From Plantago elongata (Eukaryota; Streptophyta; Magnoliopsida; Lamiales; Plantaginaceae), in NCBI GenBank assembly GCA_036897095.1, contig JAYMSP010000808.1, positions 1 through 40,912 on the forward strand: a stretch of 40,912 nucleotides of DNA. Direction: 5' to 3'. The position numbers and the translations under genes were made by a program. A model generated the notes under the pieces. That model saw only the letters and a program-made list of their open reading frames with translations, had not been told where the DNA came from and did not search any database. Below are positions 30,910 through 40,912 of the stretch, piece after piece. The number at the start of each line of letters is the position of its first letter. Position 1 is the first letter of the stretch.

Positions 30910-33900
30910 TGTGAGAGTTTAGCTATTTGGATGAGATTTAGGGGAGAAATTGGATAATGAAAGAGTGGTTTTGTTGTTGGTTGAGGAGGCTTTACAGGCT
31001 ATTTAGCAGCTACAAGGGTAATGACTAATAATTGTGTTTGAAACTTAAAAAGAGAAACACTAAACCACACCAACTAGTATGCTTAGCCCTACCATAGTGG
31101 TGGTTTGAGTTGTAAGGACCCATGGCTTTGCTTAATTAATGTTTGGAGTTTTTAATCCACAACCAACATCATTAACACTTCTTGAGTTAATCTAAGTGGT
31201 AAAAAGTTTCACGTTAATTTACCATCTACCATTCACAAATTGTGCGTGAACTGATTTTTATGTAATTTCACATGAGTCCCACACAATTTGTGAGTGGTAC
31301 GTGTACGGAGAGCGAGACTGGTATGGAGAAACTCTTAGTTGTCCTATCTCGAGTTTATGAATGTAAAATATGTCACTCTCGAAATGGTGGGGTTCGAGTG
31401 AGTTAGTCGAAATGTAAGTTACGCTGCATGAAAAGAAAGGACATTTACGTAATCAATGAAAACATTTACATAATCAATGGTTCATGGTTAATGTTTTTTT
31501 AACTCCATCAATCATTGTAACTCCTTTTTACACTTCAACTTTCTTACCAATACCACTCATTTGCAAACCAACAAGGATAGCATTAAAAGTTGAGAAGTTT
31601 GAACATGGTTGTGACTTGTAAGTGAACATCTAACAAAATTTGGTGAAAGAATAAAAATATGTAGTTATATACTGATATTGGTGTAACCTACTGGCAAGAA
31701 AAATAGAAAATTTCGACAAGTTATTAATTTAAGTCCATGAAGGTATAATGTTGCAAATAGAGTTGTATAGAGACTACCTAATTAAGGAGTGTTTATTGAT
31801 TCTTATTAGCAAGACAAGATTCTTAATCAAGTTGCTAATCATGCCAATATTTCTAATTTGTTAATCCTCACCAATTTTGTGCCTCCCTTTTGACCGTCCC
31901 TTTTGAGCTAATTTTCTCAATGGATAAGATTACTATAACATCAAGTGGCCTTACCAATTGTTAATTCTTACACGTTCGTCGATTGGTTAAACCTATTCTA
32001 TAATATTTTATAGCTCAGGTTAATTACACGTAATATTATACTACTGTAGTAGAGTATCTATAAGTCCGAATCAGTAAAGATATATAGAATTCAATCTACC
32101 TGACGAATCATATTACACGGTGAAATAGGTCGGGTGGGGGGCGAAAGAATGCAATTAATAAATTAAGGTAGTGTGTCTGTGTGGACTAACCTAATCTACA
32201 GAGACAATGACAAATTCTCCAATGGCAAAGCCAAATTAAACACGTTACCAACTCAGATCGGAGTAAAAATGATCAATGGAACCATGCCTCACAAATGAAC
32301 CCTCCAAAAGGCTCTAATCAAGAAATTTAGGACACGATCTCCAGTCCCGAGTCCAGACCACCTCGCACACTAAATCAAGAACTTCAACATTAGAATCAGA
32401 TTGTCACGGTCGTCTAGTTGAGTTTATCTCCATTGATCATAAGATCAAGTTATCATATCGTTTTATCAAATATACCACTGATATTTAATTCAACTGTGTA
32501 ACTAGCAATTATAATCAAGCATGCGTATTGAACTTTGATCTAGTATGAGTGATAGGAAAGGTGCAGAGAATGTAAATTTTAATGAAAGAATGGAAGAATT
32601 GAGGGCCATTAATGATGAGATCACTCCAGTTGAAAAAGCTCTTTTTGCGCCGTGGAACTTTTATTCCTTAATCAAAGGCATCCAGCTTAAAAACCCTACG
32701 GACGTGGTAGACTGGTAGCTTTGCTAAACTTATTTATTACACTAACCAAGATTATTAAATCATCAATCTATAATATGATGACGAACGATTATTAATCATG
32801 GATTTATTAAACTTTCGTCACTCTAAAATTAGTCAATAATCGTTTGTTCAACCATACGTCGGATCCCATGGCGACAATTGTCGAGTCGTTGGTGGAAGAA
32901 GTGGGAGTCGATGCTTTTTGGGAGCAACACTTGTTACCCTTTTGCAACTTTTCACTTTGTTTGTAAAAACTAGATCATTACCCTAATATCGATAACCTAA
33001 TAGATAGTCGGATTGACGTTTTAATTAGAGCTTGCCACGTATTGATTCTTCATCATAATTCATAAACAAATAAAGCATCATTATTAAAACAGTATTATGG
33101 TTCTTATAAATATATTACATTGAGCGATTGAACTTCTTTTTAGTACACTTGAAATTTATAATTTACCAACGTCCAACAACATATAAGTTTATAGAGAAGA
33201 CTATATTTCTTGAACTTATAAACTACTCGATAAGTTAGTGTTAAACAGATGATTATGTAATGTAGCGTTAGTAAAATATTAAAAGATGGAGTTAGAAATG
33301 TTAGGGCAAAAGGTTAATGAGTTGTGGCGATTAAAGTGAACAAGAAAAATGACCCATCCATCGTTGTGAGTAAAAGTTTAGTGGCGGAGATAGGGACCCT
33401 CCACCGCCGCTCCATACAATTGAATATTTGAGCTAGGAAATGTCACTCTAAGATAGGGAAATTTCGATGCCCAATCCACCCTATTTTATAGGCTTTTCCC
33501 AAAAACCATATCAAATGAATCATTATGGGGTCCGTACACGGTACACCTATAGGTAATTGCCAAAAACTTAGGTTAATCCCCACAAAGTAACTAAATACCT
33601 TATTTTAACCTATACGCTATAACTCTATCTAGTAAAATTAACTGAAAATTAACTGATAGCTGAAAAATTAGCTAGTAGATATAAAAATAGTTAGTAACTG
33701 ATCATGTAATTTTTTTTTCAACAAGCTAATTTGATTAGCTTCTCAACCAGCTAACTCTTTTAAAAAACGGTGCGATATTTTTTATTAAAAAAATTCATAA
33801 AACTGAAAAAGCTAACTAAAAAGTTTGTAATAAACATGACATCTACTCCATTCGATATTATTCGTATATTTATCCTCACCAATCAACTATCTGTTGTTAC

Positions 33901-34718
33901 TAACTCTGTCTCAAGAGGAGCATATTTAGGCTATAAATGATTTGTTTGTAGACTCTTATAATGCTTTTTGCTCACCATGATGATTACTATGGTTAATACA
34001 TTACAACGTACTAGTAGAAGTGCCATCTTTCTTGTAGTGGATGGACATACTTTGATGCCAAGCTAAGGCTCTTATCATCATCACAAACAAGAACAATATA
34101 GTGTGAAGCCCACACCCTTTGATATGAACTCAGCGGTTCTCGATTCCAAATTTACCGTTCTAGCTAATTGATCAGACTACTGGAATCTAAATCAATAACT
34201 ATTAATCGAAACGTCAACAATACAATATCGGTATTGTTGTTTTTCCATGTTAAAAAGAAATCAAATTGAATTCGTTAACAATTGAAAAGCTAAAGAATAA
34301 CATAAATGATCACATGACAACGAAGTGCAGCTCAGTTGATAATACGCTTCATCTCCAACCAATAGGTTAGAAGTTTAAGTCATCCTTTAACCGTTTAAAA
34401 AAATATAACTGATCATATAAATTATTTAAATACCATATTTGGGATAATAAAGAACTTGTACTCAAATGGTTGTCCAAAATTTTGCCACTAAACTTGGAAT
34501 ATGGTAATTGGCCGGTACATATGAACGATCAACATGCAAAACCTTTCAAATCACGATAATCATGTATGTCCATACAAACCCATCAACAATAACAAGTACA
34601 AATATTCTCCGAACCTCGTATTTAAATTCACTCAACACTGAAATACGAAATATTTAAAAAAGTCAAAATAAAAAATAAAATAAAATCTCCTAGTACATTT
34701 CGTATTTCGTTAATAAAA
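30910..34718. other. Gene-poor intergenic region
   Basis: 3.8 kb of mostly AT-rich sequence. Stop codons are dense in all frames. A short coding-like stretch on the plus strand near 32588-32718 (MEELRAINDEITPVEKALF) has no recognised relatives and no clear exon borders. Near 33363-33412 GTGGCGGAG and CTCCACCGCCGC form a potential hairpin. The SINE relic at 34321 is listed separately. A TATTTAAAT word near 34619 may serve the gene at 34719. Confidence 0.35.
34321..34400 (+). mobile_element. tRNA-derived SINE relic
   Basis: GCAGCTCAGTTGATAATAC (34327-34345) is a box A-like stretch. AGTTTAAGTCATCC (about 34371-34385) is a mutated box B, followed by TTTAACCGTTTAAAAAAA. Box order and spacing (about 40 bp) fit a tRNA-like SINE head, and the tail matches the relic at 11240. 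It does not fold as a functional tRNA. Confidence 0.55.
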
Positions 34719-34943
34719 ATGGCAACCTTCAACAACCAAGCCGTCCTAGCCTTGTTCATCGTACTCGTCCTCTCTACTGCCCACTCAACAGAGGGCTTCG
34801 ACTTCTCCGACGTCGTCAAAAAATGGACACCGAAGAAACACGGACGTGAAGCCACCGGGATGATAAAGAAGTTCCAAAAGGAAGCCACCAACGGGTTCGA
34901 AGGCACGCCAGCTCCAGCCCCAGCTCCCGTTCAGGGGTATTGA
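34719..34943 (+). CDS. Small secreted protein with Pro/Ala-rich C-terminus, 74 residues
   Basis: The frame begins MATFNNQAVLALFIVLVLST and AHSTEG, a signal peptide cleaved near residue 23-26. The mature part is about 50 residues: a basic, amphipathic middle (DFSDVVKKWTPKKHGREATG then MIKKFQKEAT) and a C-terminal APAPAPVQGY. The start codon has AAAATGGC context, and the GC content of the frame is well above its surroundings, both signs of a real gene. There are no cysteines in the mature part. I do not recognise the family. It could be a signalling peptide precursor or a small arabinogalactan-like wall protein; neither is proven. Confidence 0.65.
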   Translation: MATFNNQAVLALFIVLVLSTAHSTEGFDFSDVVKKWTPKKHGREATGMIKKFQKEATNGFEGTPAPAPAPVQGY

Positions 34944-35744
34944 TTTGGTCGATGGTTTCATATGAGAAATATTGCGATCATACTAATAGATTTCTTTTGG
35001 AAATGAAACGTTAAATTAAATAGCTAGTGTTGTTACGACTCGTTAGTGTTATTGTTATAATCAATATTATGTGAGCGGACAACTATTTGAGATTTAGAGT
35101 TGTTCAATTCGCTCCCGTTAACAAATCAATTTAAATAAATTGAATTTATTTACATTTGACTTAAAATGTAAAATAACAATTATGTTTTTCCCAGTAAGAA
35201 TCTTTGATCTTTCATCTTGTTATTTTATTTCTACTACGTATTAGTGTTCCGTTTTTTTAAAAGAGGCGTGTATTAATGAAATATTTAATACGGATTGAAG
35301 TAGTGGTAAACTCATCAATCATATACCACCTAGTACTATTACGTTGCACGCTCGAAGAAACGAGAACAGTAGTAACGAACTATACTAGCAATTAATGTTG
35401 CATGTAACCTAAACTGAAAGAGATGTAAATGAGTGAACCAGTTTTCCAAATTCTTCACCTAAAACTTTCGAAAACGACTAGTCAGATTTTTGTCACACCG
35501 AAGCCAAAATATCGAAGATTAGTGGAGAACACTCCACGTAAATCAATTATGCAGGAGAGTGAGAAATGTACTACCTAAGGGTAACCCGTAATCCACTCAA
35601 AGTTACACTTGCAGACTCTTAATCAATTTTGTGAGGGTAATCCGTAATCCACTTAAAAGGTTTTTCAATATGTATACGAATGACGTAAAATTCTTCTCAA
35701 GAAAGGAGATTTAGGATAGTTGTGCTCGTGGCAGGTGCAATGAA

Positions 35745-35825
35745 AGGATGGAGTTGGTCCAGTGGTAAAGAAGTTGGAGTCACAAATACGACTAATAAGA
35801 TGGGGTCACCGTGACGTGAATATAT
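35745..35825 (+). mobile_element. Second type of tRNA-derived SINE relic
   Basis: GGTCCAGTGGTAAAGAAGTTG is a box A-like head of the TGGTNNAGTGGTNAAG type. About 40 bases on, GATGGGGTCACCGTGAC sits where a GGTTCGAGTCCCGTGAC-type box B would be. Order and spacing fit a tRNA-related SINE whose box B has decayed. Confidence 0.45.
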
Positions 35826-38800
35826 CTTGTCTTTATTGAAATTGAGTTACATTAGTTGGTTGGTTTATCGTTATTTATTAATTTTTTTGATAAAAAAGAT
35901 GGGTAAAAAGTTTGTTTTCCATCCTTTTATATTCATGTGAAAATTCTTAGAAAAGTGGCTTTTTTTAAAAGGTATTATTTAACTTATACAAAAAGATTTT
36001 CTTTTTTCCTTTTTTCTCTCCAACCAAATAAAAACTTAATTGCATTCAAATAAATTATATAAATTTTCTACGTATATTAAATTTTAAAAGAAATAAAATT
36101 GCATAGTATTATTTAAGTCTTGGATGCATATAAGACCCGACTCTTGGAATTGCAAGGTAGCTTCCCAACTACCGGGATTTTGCAGGACTCCATTAAAATA
36201 AAAACAAGAAAAAACCAAACATCCATAAAGGAATTATTGAGTGAATATTTTCTAGTTAAATATTTACAATAATGATGCTATTGACAAATGAAGTGGGTCG
36301 TGTTAACTATCGACAATTATGTTCTCTTCACTTGAGTAGTTTTAATAATTGAGGGCAATTCCTTTCAATAGGGCACCTCCAAGTGTCCATATAGCACACT
36401 CTTGGATTATACATAACTCAAGGGTAATTTGACCCCAAGCACTTTTACTTAAGAAATTTAATCTAATCTTGTTTAGCAAGTTCAGCTCAATTATATTTTT
36501 ACGTTAAAAAATTGTATGAAAATTCAATTCGAATTCAAACAATTCAACTTCAATTATTATATATACTTGTGCGTAATAAATTGGGAAGTGTATATTTTGC
36601 ATATGAACATAGAAAAAACTTGAAAGGTACGTATATATTTTGATCGACTAGTCAGAAATTTTATTTACGAATTACAACCATAGTAATACAAAGTTTTAAA
36701 TAAAATACAAAAAAGTATTCCTTCTTGTTGAATGAGAACAGTTAAAGTGGACCTTTCAGCATTTGATTAAGCCTATGTTTGAAAGTATCTACTAATCTTT
36801 AATAATGCAAGTTATTATGATGTTGCTATCCATCAATCTTAAGGATATTAATTTTATTTGAAGCTGCACATGCCTTTGTTTTGTGGTGATAACTACTCTT
36901 TTTGTGAAATCCACTCTAAATTGCATTCATGCACCCAATTGATCAATAAGACAAATTAAAATTGATATAGACCAGACCATTTTTTTCTCTTAATGGCATA
37001 ATAAAAGTGTATTAATTCATACTTTTATGACACTTTTGCTTTGTCATTGACACTACAAAGGTCTCTTTCTATACCAATGTGGAACTATTAGACAGGAACT
37101 CTACATGGTCAATATATTGATCAATCTCTTGCCACATCTCATAACCTTGTGTTTGATAGAATGGAACATCATTATTCTTGATAGAGTGGAGCATCCATCG
37201 CTTGGCGCAAGGTGGCGATTAAATCTTGTTGTGTAGGTACTTGAGGTTTGAGTTTTCGCTTCATTAATAGCATGTGGGTCTGTATTGAACGACACGAGGT
37301 GAACATACCTTTAAATGGGTATCGAATTTTCATAATTGTAACATAAATACGAAGACACAATTAAAATATCCGACATGGACTTAACTTAGATGCTAGACAA
37401 TGATTTTGGTGACTCATTACTGCATTAATTCGTTACGAAGATCCTCGAAACCTTGAGACTAGAATGAAAACTATAGATGGCCCAAGACAATACCGTGGTT
37501 TTGCCTTCTTCTTCCGGAAGTCTATTTGCGAAAAAAAAAATAAAATTAGAAAGAAAGAAAGAAAAAACTCTGGAGCTAACTGATCCGACGCCCTAATAAT
37601 TATATCTCAAGCAAGAACGTCAATTCTTTGGAAGAGATCGATCTCGAGGTCCTTGATACAAATAGAGATAGTATTATGTCCCAGAGTTTTAAATATCATT
37701 ATGAGATAAATAACATTCCTTATAACAACAAGGTAAATGTTTTCTTATGATAATTCATTGATGAATTTTAGTCTGTGTTTACTCTAAACTTCTTCTAGAA
37801 CATGTATAATCAAGTATATGCGTGTACAAGTGAGAAAACAATGTGTTGATTTACGGAACCTAGATGAAATCATATCAACCGGGTATTAAATTATGCGCAA
37901 CCATGTTGGCTGCTATACTACTAACTAGCACATAGGTAGTTACTTTCATATAGGCATATAGGCTCACGTCTAGCACAATAAAATGAAGTGATTATTGATC
38001 ATAAGCAGTAAAAGTTTGGCATTGCCGCAGCTCATCTTTGACAATAATAAGTAACCTAACATGTCGATTTCCCTCGTACACAAATCCAAGTAAAAATCTA
38101 TGAACCTACTCCATTTGGAAAATCACTACAAGTACTTCGAACTTAAACTTGTTCAATGTACATGAATCTTTTGTACTTGTGGTCTAATGTACTATTAATT
38201 ACGAAGAATTTGATATAAGTTGATTGGTATATGGTTGAATAACAAAAATAAGATTGTTTTAAATAGACAAATGATACATGATTAAATGTATTCGTGATTG
38301 GGAAAAAAAGAAAGTAGGAGTGACCTTCCACGCCACATCGCTCTCCTATCCTGCCCATTTCTATTACTTTTATAAAAGAGAAGATGATCGGGGTAGTTAA
38401 CGGACCAATTTTTAATTTTCTTATTTTATCTCAAATCATAACTACTTTTGTCATTGCAACACTTTATATAATTTAATCTTATTAAAAGTTGTACTACAAT
38501 TGATAATTCGATTATAATGTAAAATTATTATTAATCAATATATTTTTTAATAATATTAAATTATTAATAAGTTGAAAGTTCGCACGCGAGTACTGTGTGT
38601 TAATTTTATAGCTCTTCAATCGGGATCTCGATCAACGGTTTTTCTTTTGACATCACAAATTATAATTTATTCAAAAATTGATTATAATATTATTCTACCG
38701 TGAATAAAAACTTCTCTACGATTCACTCATATGTGATAAATGAGGTCTAATTCACCCCCAATTCAAAAGAACTTGTAAATTAGTACTAATTCACCGACCT

Positions 38801-38872
38801 AATTCACGAACTAGAAAAAATAAAAGAAAACTCAAAATCAGTATTTATCTCTCTCCGTTTTCATTCTCGAGT

Positions 38873-39075
38873 TTTTGAAAAACAACGATTAAATATCTAA
38901 AAAAATATTACTAATTTATGCATTATATAGCAAGATATTATAAAATGATTAATTAATTTTCAAAATTTTGAAAAACGATGATTAAATATTTCAAAAAATA
39001 TTACTAGTTTATGCATTATATAGTAAGATATTATAAAATAATTAATTAATTCCTAAGTTCTTGTAAAACAACGAT
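38873..39075 (+). repeat. Tandem repeat, 93-bp period, about 2.2 copies
   Basis: TTGAAAAACAACGATTAAAT and TTGAAAAACGATGATTAAAT begin units at about 38876 and 38969. Both contain ATTTATGCATTATATAG or a one-base variant. A third unit starts (TTGTAAAACAACGAT) near 39061 and is cut off. The repeat lies about 300 bp upstream of the coiled-coil gene. Confidence 0.8.
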
Positions 39076-39357
39076 CACAATTGGTCCCGCAAGCTGCAAA
39101 TGTTTTCGATGTTGGAACCATATCCAAGTTCCTGCAATTTTACTAAAGTTCAGGTCCAAAATTCAATTTTCCCTGCTCAACTGGCAATTGGAGCTCAAGA
39201 TTAGGGAAAAGTCCCAAATTTTCAAAAAATCTCAAAACCCTAATCGGAGAAAGATCCCGCCAAAAAACATCAGTTCAATTCGAATCACATCTCGGTATCT
39301 GTTGGGCAGGTCTCATTCCTTCTCTGGACCTTCTTTTCGAGCTTATTTCTCTGCGCC

Positions 39358-40236
39358 ATGGAAGAAATTGATGCACTAAACCACATGCCCGTATGCTGTT
39401 TGATGATATGCTCCTGAATGTTTACTTCACTTTTACTTATTTACTGAACTAGTTTTCCGATTTGGGGTTGATTGCGAGTTTTTTTTTGTGTTTCCTGTGT
39501 AGATGGAGGCTCTTTATGGGAAGCTTCATGACAAGTACACTAAACTCAAGGTAGTGTTTTCGTTTTCGTTTCGGGGTATTATATGCACGAAAGGTATAGG
39601 AATTGAGTTTTATCTGCTTTGTTTCTCATGTTTGATGATCCCTTTTGAATACGTATCCTGCAGAAGGGAAAGGAGTCTGCTTTGGATGAACTGAACCGTG
39701 ACCAAGAAAAGAAATTCCTGGATTGCATAGCTGGTATTTTCGTCGCTTGCACCTTTTTATGTTTTTGTCTGATAATCTAAAAGGCTCTATGCTCTTGATG
39801 TTACTAGATTGGTTTGTTTGTTTTCGTTTGATGTTAGACTGTCTGTATTTGTTATTTTGCTTTCGGGTGCATTAACACATTAGCAAACGTTATTGTTGTA
39901 GCTAGTTTTTATAAACTGAGAGTAGCCGTAGTACATAACTTGCTTAGAGCTAGACTTCATTAACTGATTCCCCTGGTATATCTGTTCAGCTGCTGACGAA
40001 ATGGTAGACCACTTGAAAAGTGAGAATGAGAAGCTACATGGAGAAGTTGACGACCTGAAAAGTGAATTGGCTTCCATCAGGCATGAATGAGTGAGATTTA
40101 TTTAATCTATTTCCTTTGCCTGTTTTAGAATGAATACAAATGGTATATTTTGTTTCTTTTCTTTTATGCTGCAGATCTTTCACTGAAGAACAGCAAATTC
40201 AGTTCCAGAAGCTACTTGAAGAAGAGAAGCAGAAGA
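39358..40236 (+). CDS. Plant coiled-coil protein, 5' part, function unknown
   Basis: Five exons fit in frame: 39358-39390, 39503-39550, 39664-39733, 39990-40080 and 40175-40236. The protein begins MEEIDALNHMPMEALYGKLH, then DKYTKLKKGKESALDELNRD and QEKKFLDCIAAADEMVDHLK. It then forms heptads (SENEKLHGEVDDLKSELASI, RSFTEEQQIQFQKLLEEEKQ), a continuous coiled coil of about 75 residues. The MEALYxKLxDKYxKLK start recalls a plant family of uncharacterised coiled-coil proteins, but I cannot name it with confidence. Exon 4 ends ATCAG next to GCATGA: reading frame and the next exon's phase require a GC donor here, because reading through meets TGA. Exon 5 ends at a normal GTAAGT, so at least one more exon must follow, in or beyond the window. 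Confidence 0.65.
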
Positions 40237-40520
40237 GTAAGTGTCTAACTATCTATCTTCTTTTTATTTTCTTACATGATAAGATCTGTGAGCTGGCATT
40301 TTTAGTAACGACAACAAAGTCACGGGTGTCTATTAGTACCCATGAAGAAAAGGAGTTTGTTAAGTCTAAATGAACCAAGTAAGATAATACTAGTAGCATA
40401 CATATCCTAACTACTTGCATGCAAAGATGATAAAGAGTGGTATGAACTCAACTCAAAAGCCAGTGACAGAAGTTTATTGCCCAATCTGTGAGTGTGAGCC
40501 TCTAAAAGTAGTTTGAGTGA

Positions 40521-40706
40521 CAAAGTTCTAGTGAGAAACATAATCTGCCCATGCTTGCTGCTCCAAAAAGTCCAGCCAGACGAAGATCTTCTCCATATAT
40601 ATTGACTGGTGACCAGGACCCATTCCAACCATTCCAAAGAAGAGTTCGTATTAAATTGTCCTCTACAGAATTGCTTTTGTGGTTCCTGAATGCTGATGAT
40701 ATCTAA
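40521..40706 (+). other. Possible later exon of the coiled-coil gene (low confidence)
   Basis: An open plus-strand frame of 61 codons reads SSSEKHNLPMLAAPKSPARR then RSSPYILTGDQDPFQPF and ends in NADDI before TAA. It is basic and Ser/Pro-rich, like the disordered tails of coiled-coil proteins. I could not find an acceptor in the phase demanded by exon 5 (one base left over). It may be a frameshifted or alternative exon, or chance. Confidence 0.2.
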
Positions 40707-40884
40707 CTGTATAGGCCTCTGCTCTTTAATCAACTTAAGCCGTATCATATGGTGCTTGTGATGTTGAAAATTCCTAGGAAAGGTAACTTAAGTCCAAAGA
40801 TATACCCGAATAAGATAGACAATGTATTTCTGACAGTGTAGAGTTGAGAGATAATTGTAGAATAATTGAGATGGAAGTTTTGAA

Positions 40885-40903
40885 GGGGGTGGGGGGGGGG
40901 GGG
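40885..40903 (+). repeat. Poly-G run near the window end
   Basis: Five G, one T, then 13 G, in otherwise AT-rich DNA. Runs like this are rare in plant spacers. They often reflect sequencing or assembly error, though a true G tract cannot be excluded. Confidence 0.7.
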
Positions 40904-40912
40904 ACGTTTGGG

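Larger units (their letters stand above)
34944..39357. other. Gene-poor intergenic region with repeats
   Basis: 4.4 kb, mostly AT-rich. A SINE relic and a 93-bp tandem repeat are listed separately. Near 35577 and 35633 a 20-base word (GGGTAACCCGTAATCCACTC, and GGGTAATCCGTAATCCACTT) occurs twice. A coding-like minus-strand stretch near 37175-37270 (LKPQVPTQQDLIATLRQAMD) is frameshifted and unidentified. The last few hundred bases should hold the promoter and leader of the gene at 39358. Confidence 0.35.

Noticed and set aside
32588..32718. Coding-like stretch on the plus strand
   Set aside because: Short, no relatives recognised and no convincing exon borders.
34321..34400. tRNA gene
   Set aside because: Box A and box B-like words are present, but acceptor and anticodon stems do not pair; called a SINE relic.
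37101..37360. Overlapping minus-strand frames with a coding-like segment
   Set aside because: Two frames share the signal and neither extends; possibly an old gene fragment, but nothing identifies it.
1..40912. CRISPR arrays, bacterial operons or integrated viral genomes
   Set aside because: No regularly spaced repeats with unique spacers, no operon-like gene packing and no viral structural or replication genes recognised.

Overview
The window is nuclear DNA from a flowering plant, almost certainly a eudicot. Its genes are split by short introns with plant-type splice sites, the spacers are AT-rich, and the families are plant ones: XTH, PPR, NAB/KIP1, FEY-type SDR, receptor-like protein, DUF4408/DUF761. 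Relics of Ty1/copia, MITE-like and tRNA-derived SINE elements lie between and inside genes. I cannot name the species; an asterid is a guess. Gene models were built by hand from splice sites and reading-frame continuity. The CXE18-like, XTH, ferredoxin/TPR, NAB and FEY models each close into one uninterrupted frame.

Layout, left to right. 1-0.7 kb: first exon of a plastid STR8-like rhodanese protein (-), running off the left edge. 0.93-1.7 kb: a broken PPR gene (+). 1.76-3.1 kb: two-exon carboxylesterase, CXE18-like (-). 3.4-4.6 kb: four-exon xyloglucan endotransglucosylase/hydrolase (-). 5.6-7.6 kb: five-exon thioredoxin-like ferredoxin plus TPR protein (+). 9-12.7 kb: NAB/KIP1-like coiled-coil gene (-) with a long intron and a probable 5' UTR intron. 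14.3-19 kb: eight-exon short-chain dehydrogenase of the FEY (FOREVER YOUNG) type (-). 19-23.9 kb: repeat-rich spacer with MITEs, a block rich in CATGTTCT-like words, a decayed copia reverse transcriptase piece and a Stowaway-like end. 24-26.5 kb: intact intronless LRR receptor-like protein (-), followed by what looks like the 5' remnant of a second copy. 28.3-29.5 kb: two small secreted-peptide reading frames (+). 29.7-30.9 kb: DUF4408/DUF761 membrane protein (-). 31-39 kb: gene-poor, with one more small secreted-peptide gene at 34.7 kb and SINE relics. 39.4 kb to the end: a small coiled-coil gene (+), probably continuing rightwards.

The genes do not form a pathway or cluster in the bacterial sense; each appears to be transcribed on its own. 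The observations most worth following are: three introns whose reading frames require GC-AG splicing; a NAB domain whose hallmark tryptophans are present only in the neighbouring frame; a receptor-like protein with a decayed neighbour and nearby small secreted peptides; and a 43-bp tandem duplication that cuts a small secreted peptide short. I found no clear evidence of a wholly new system.
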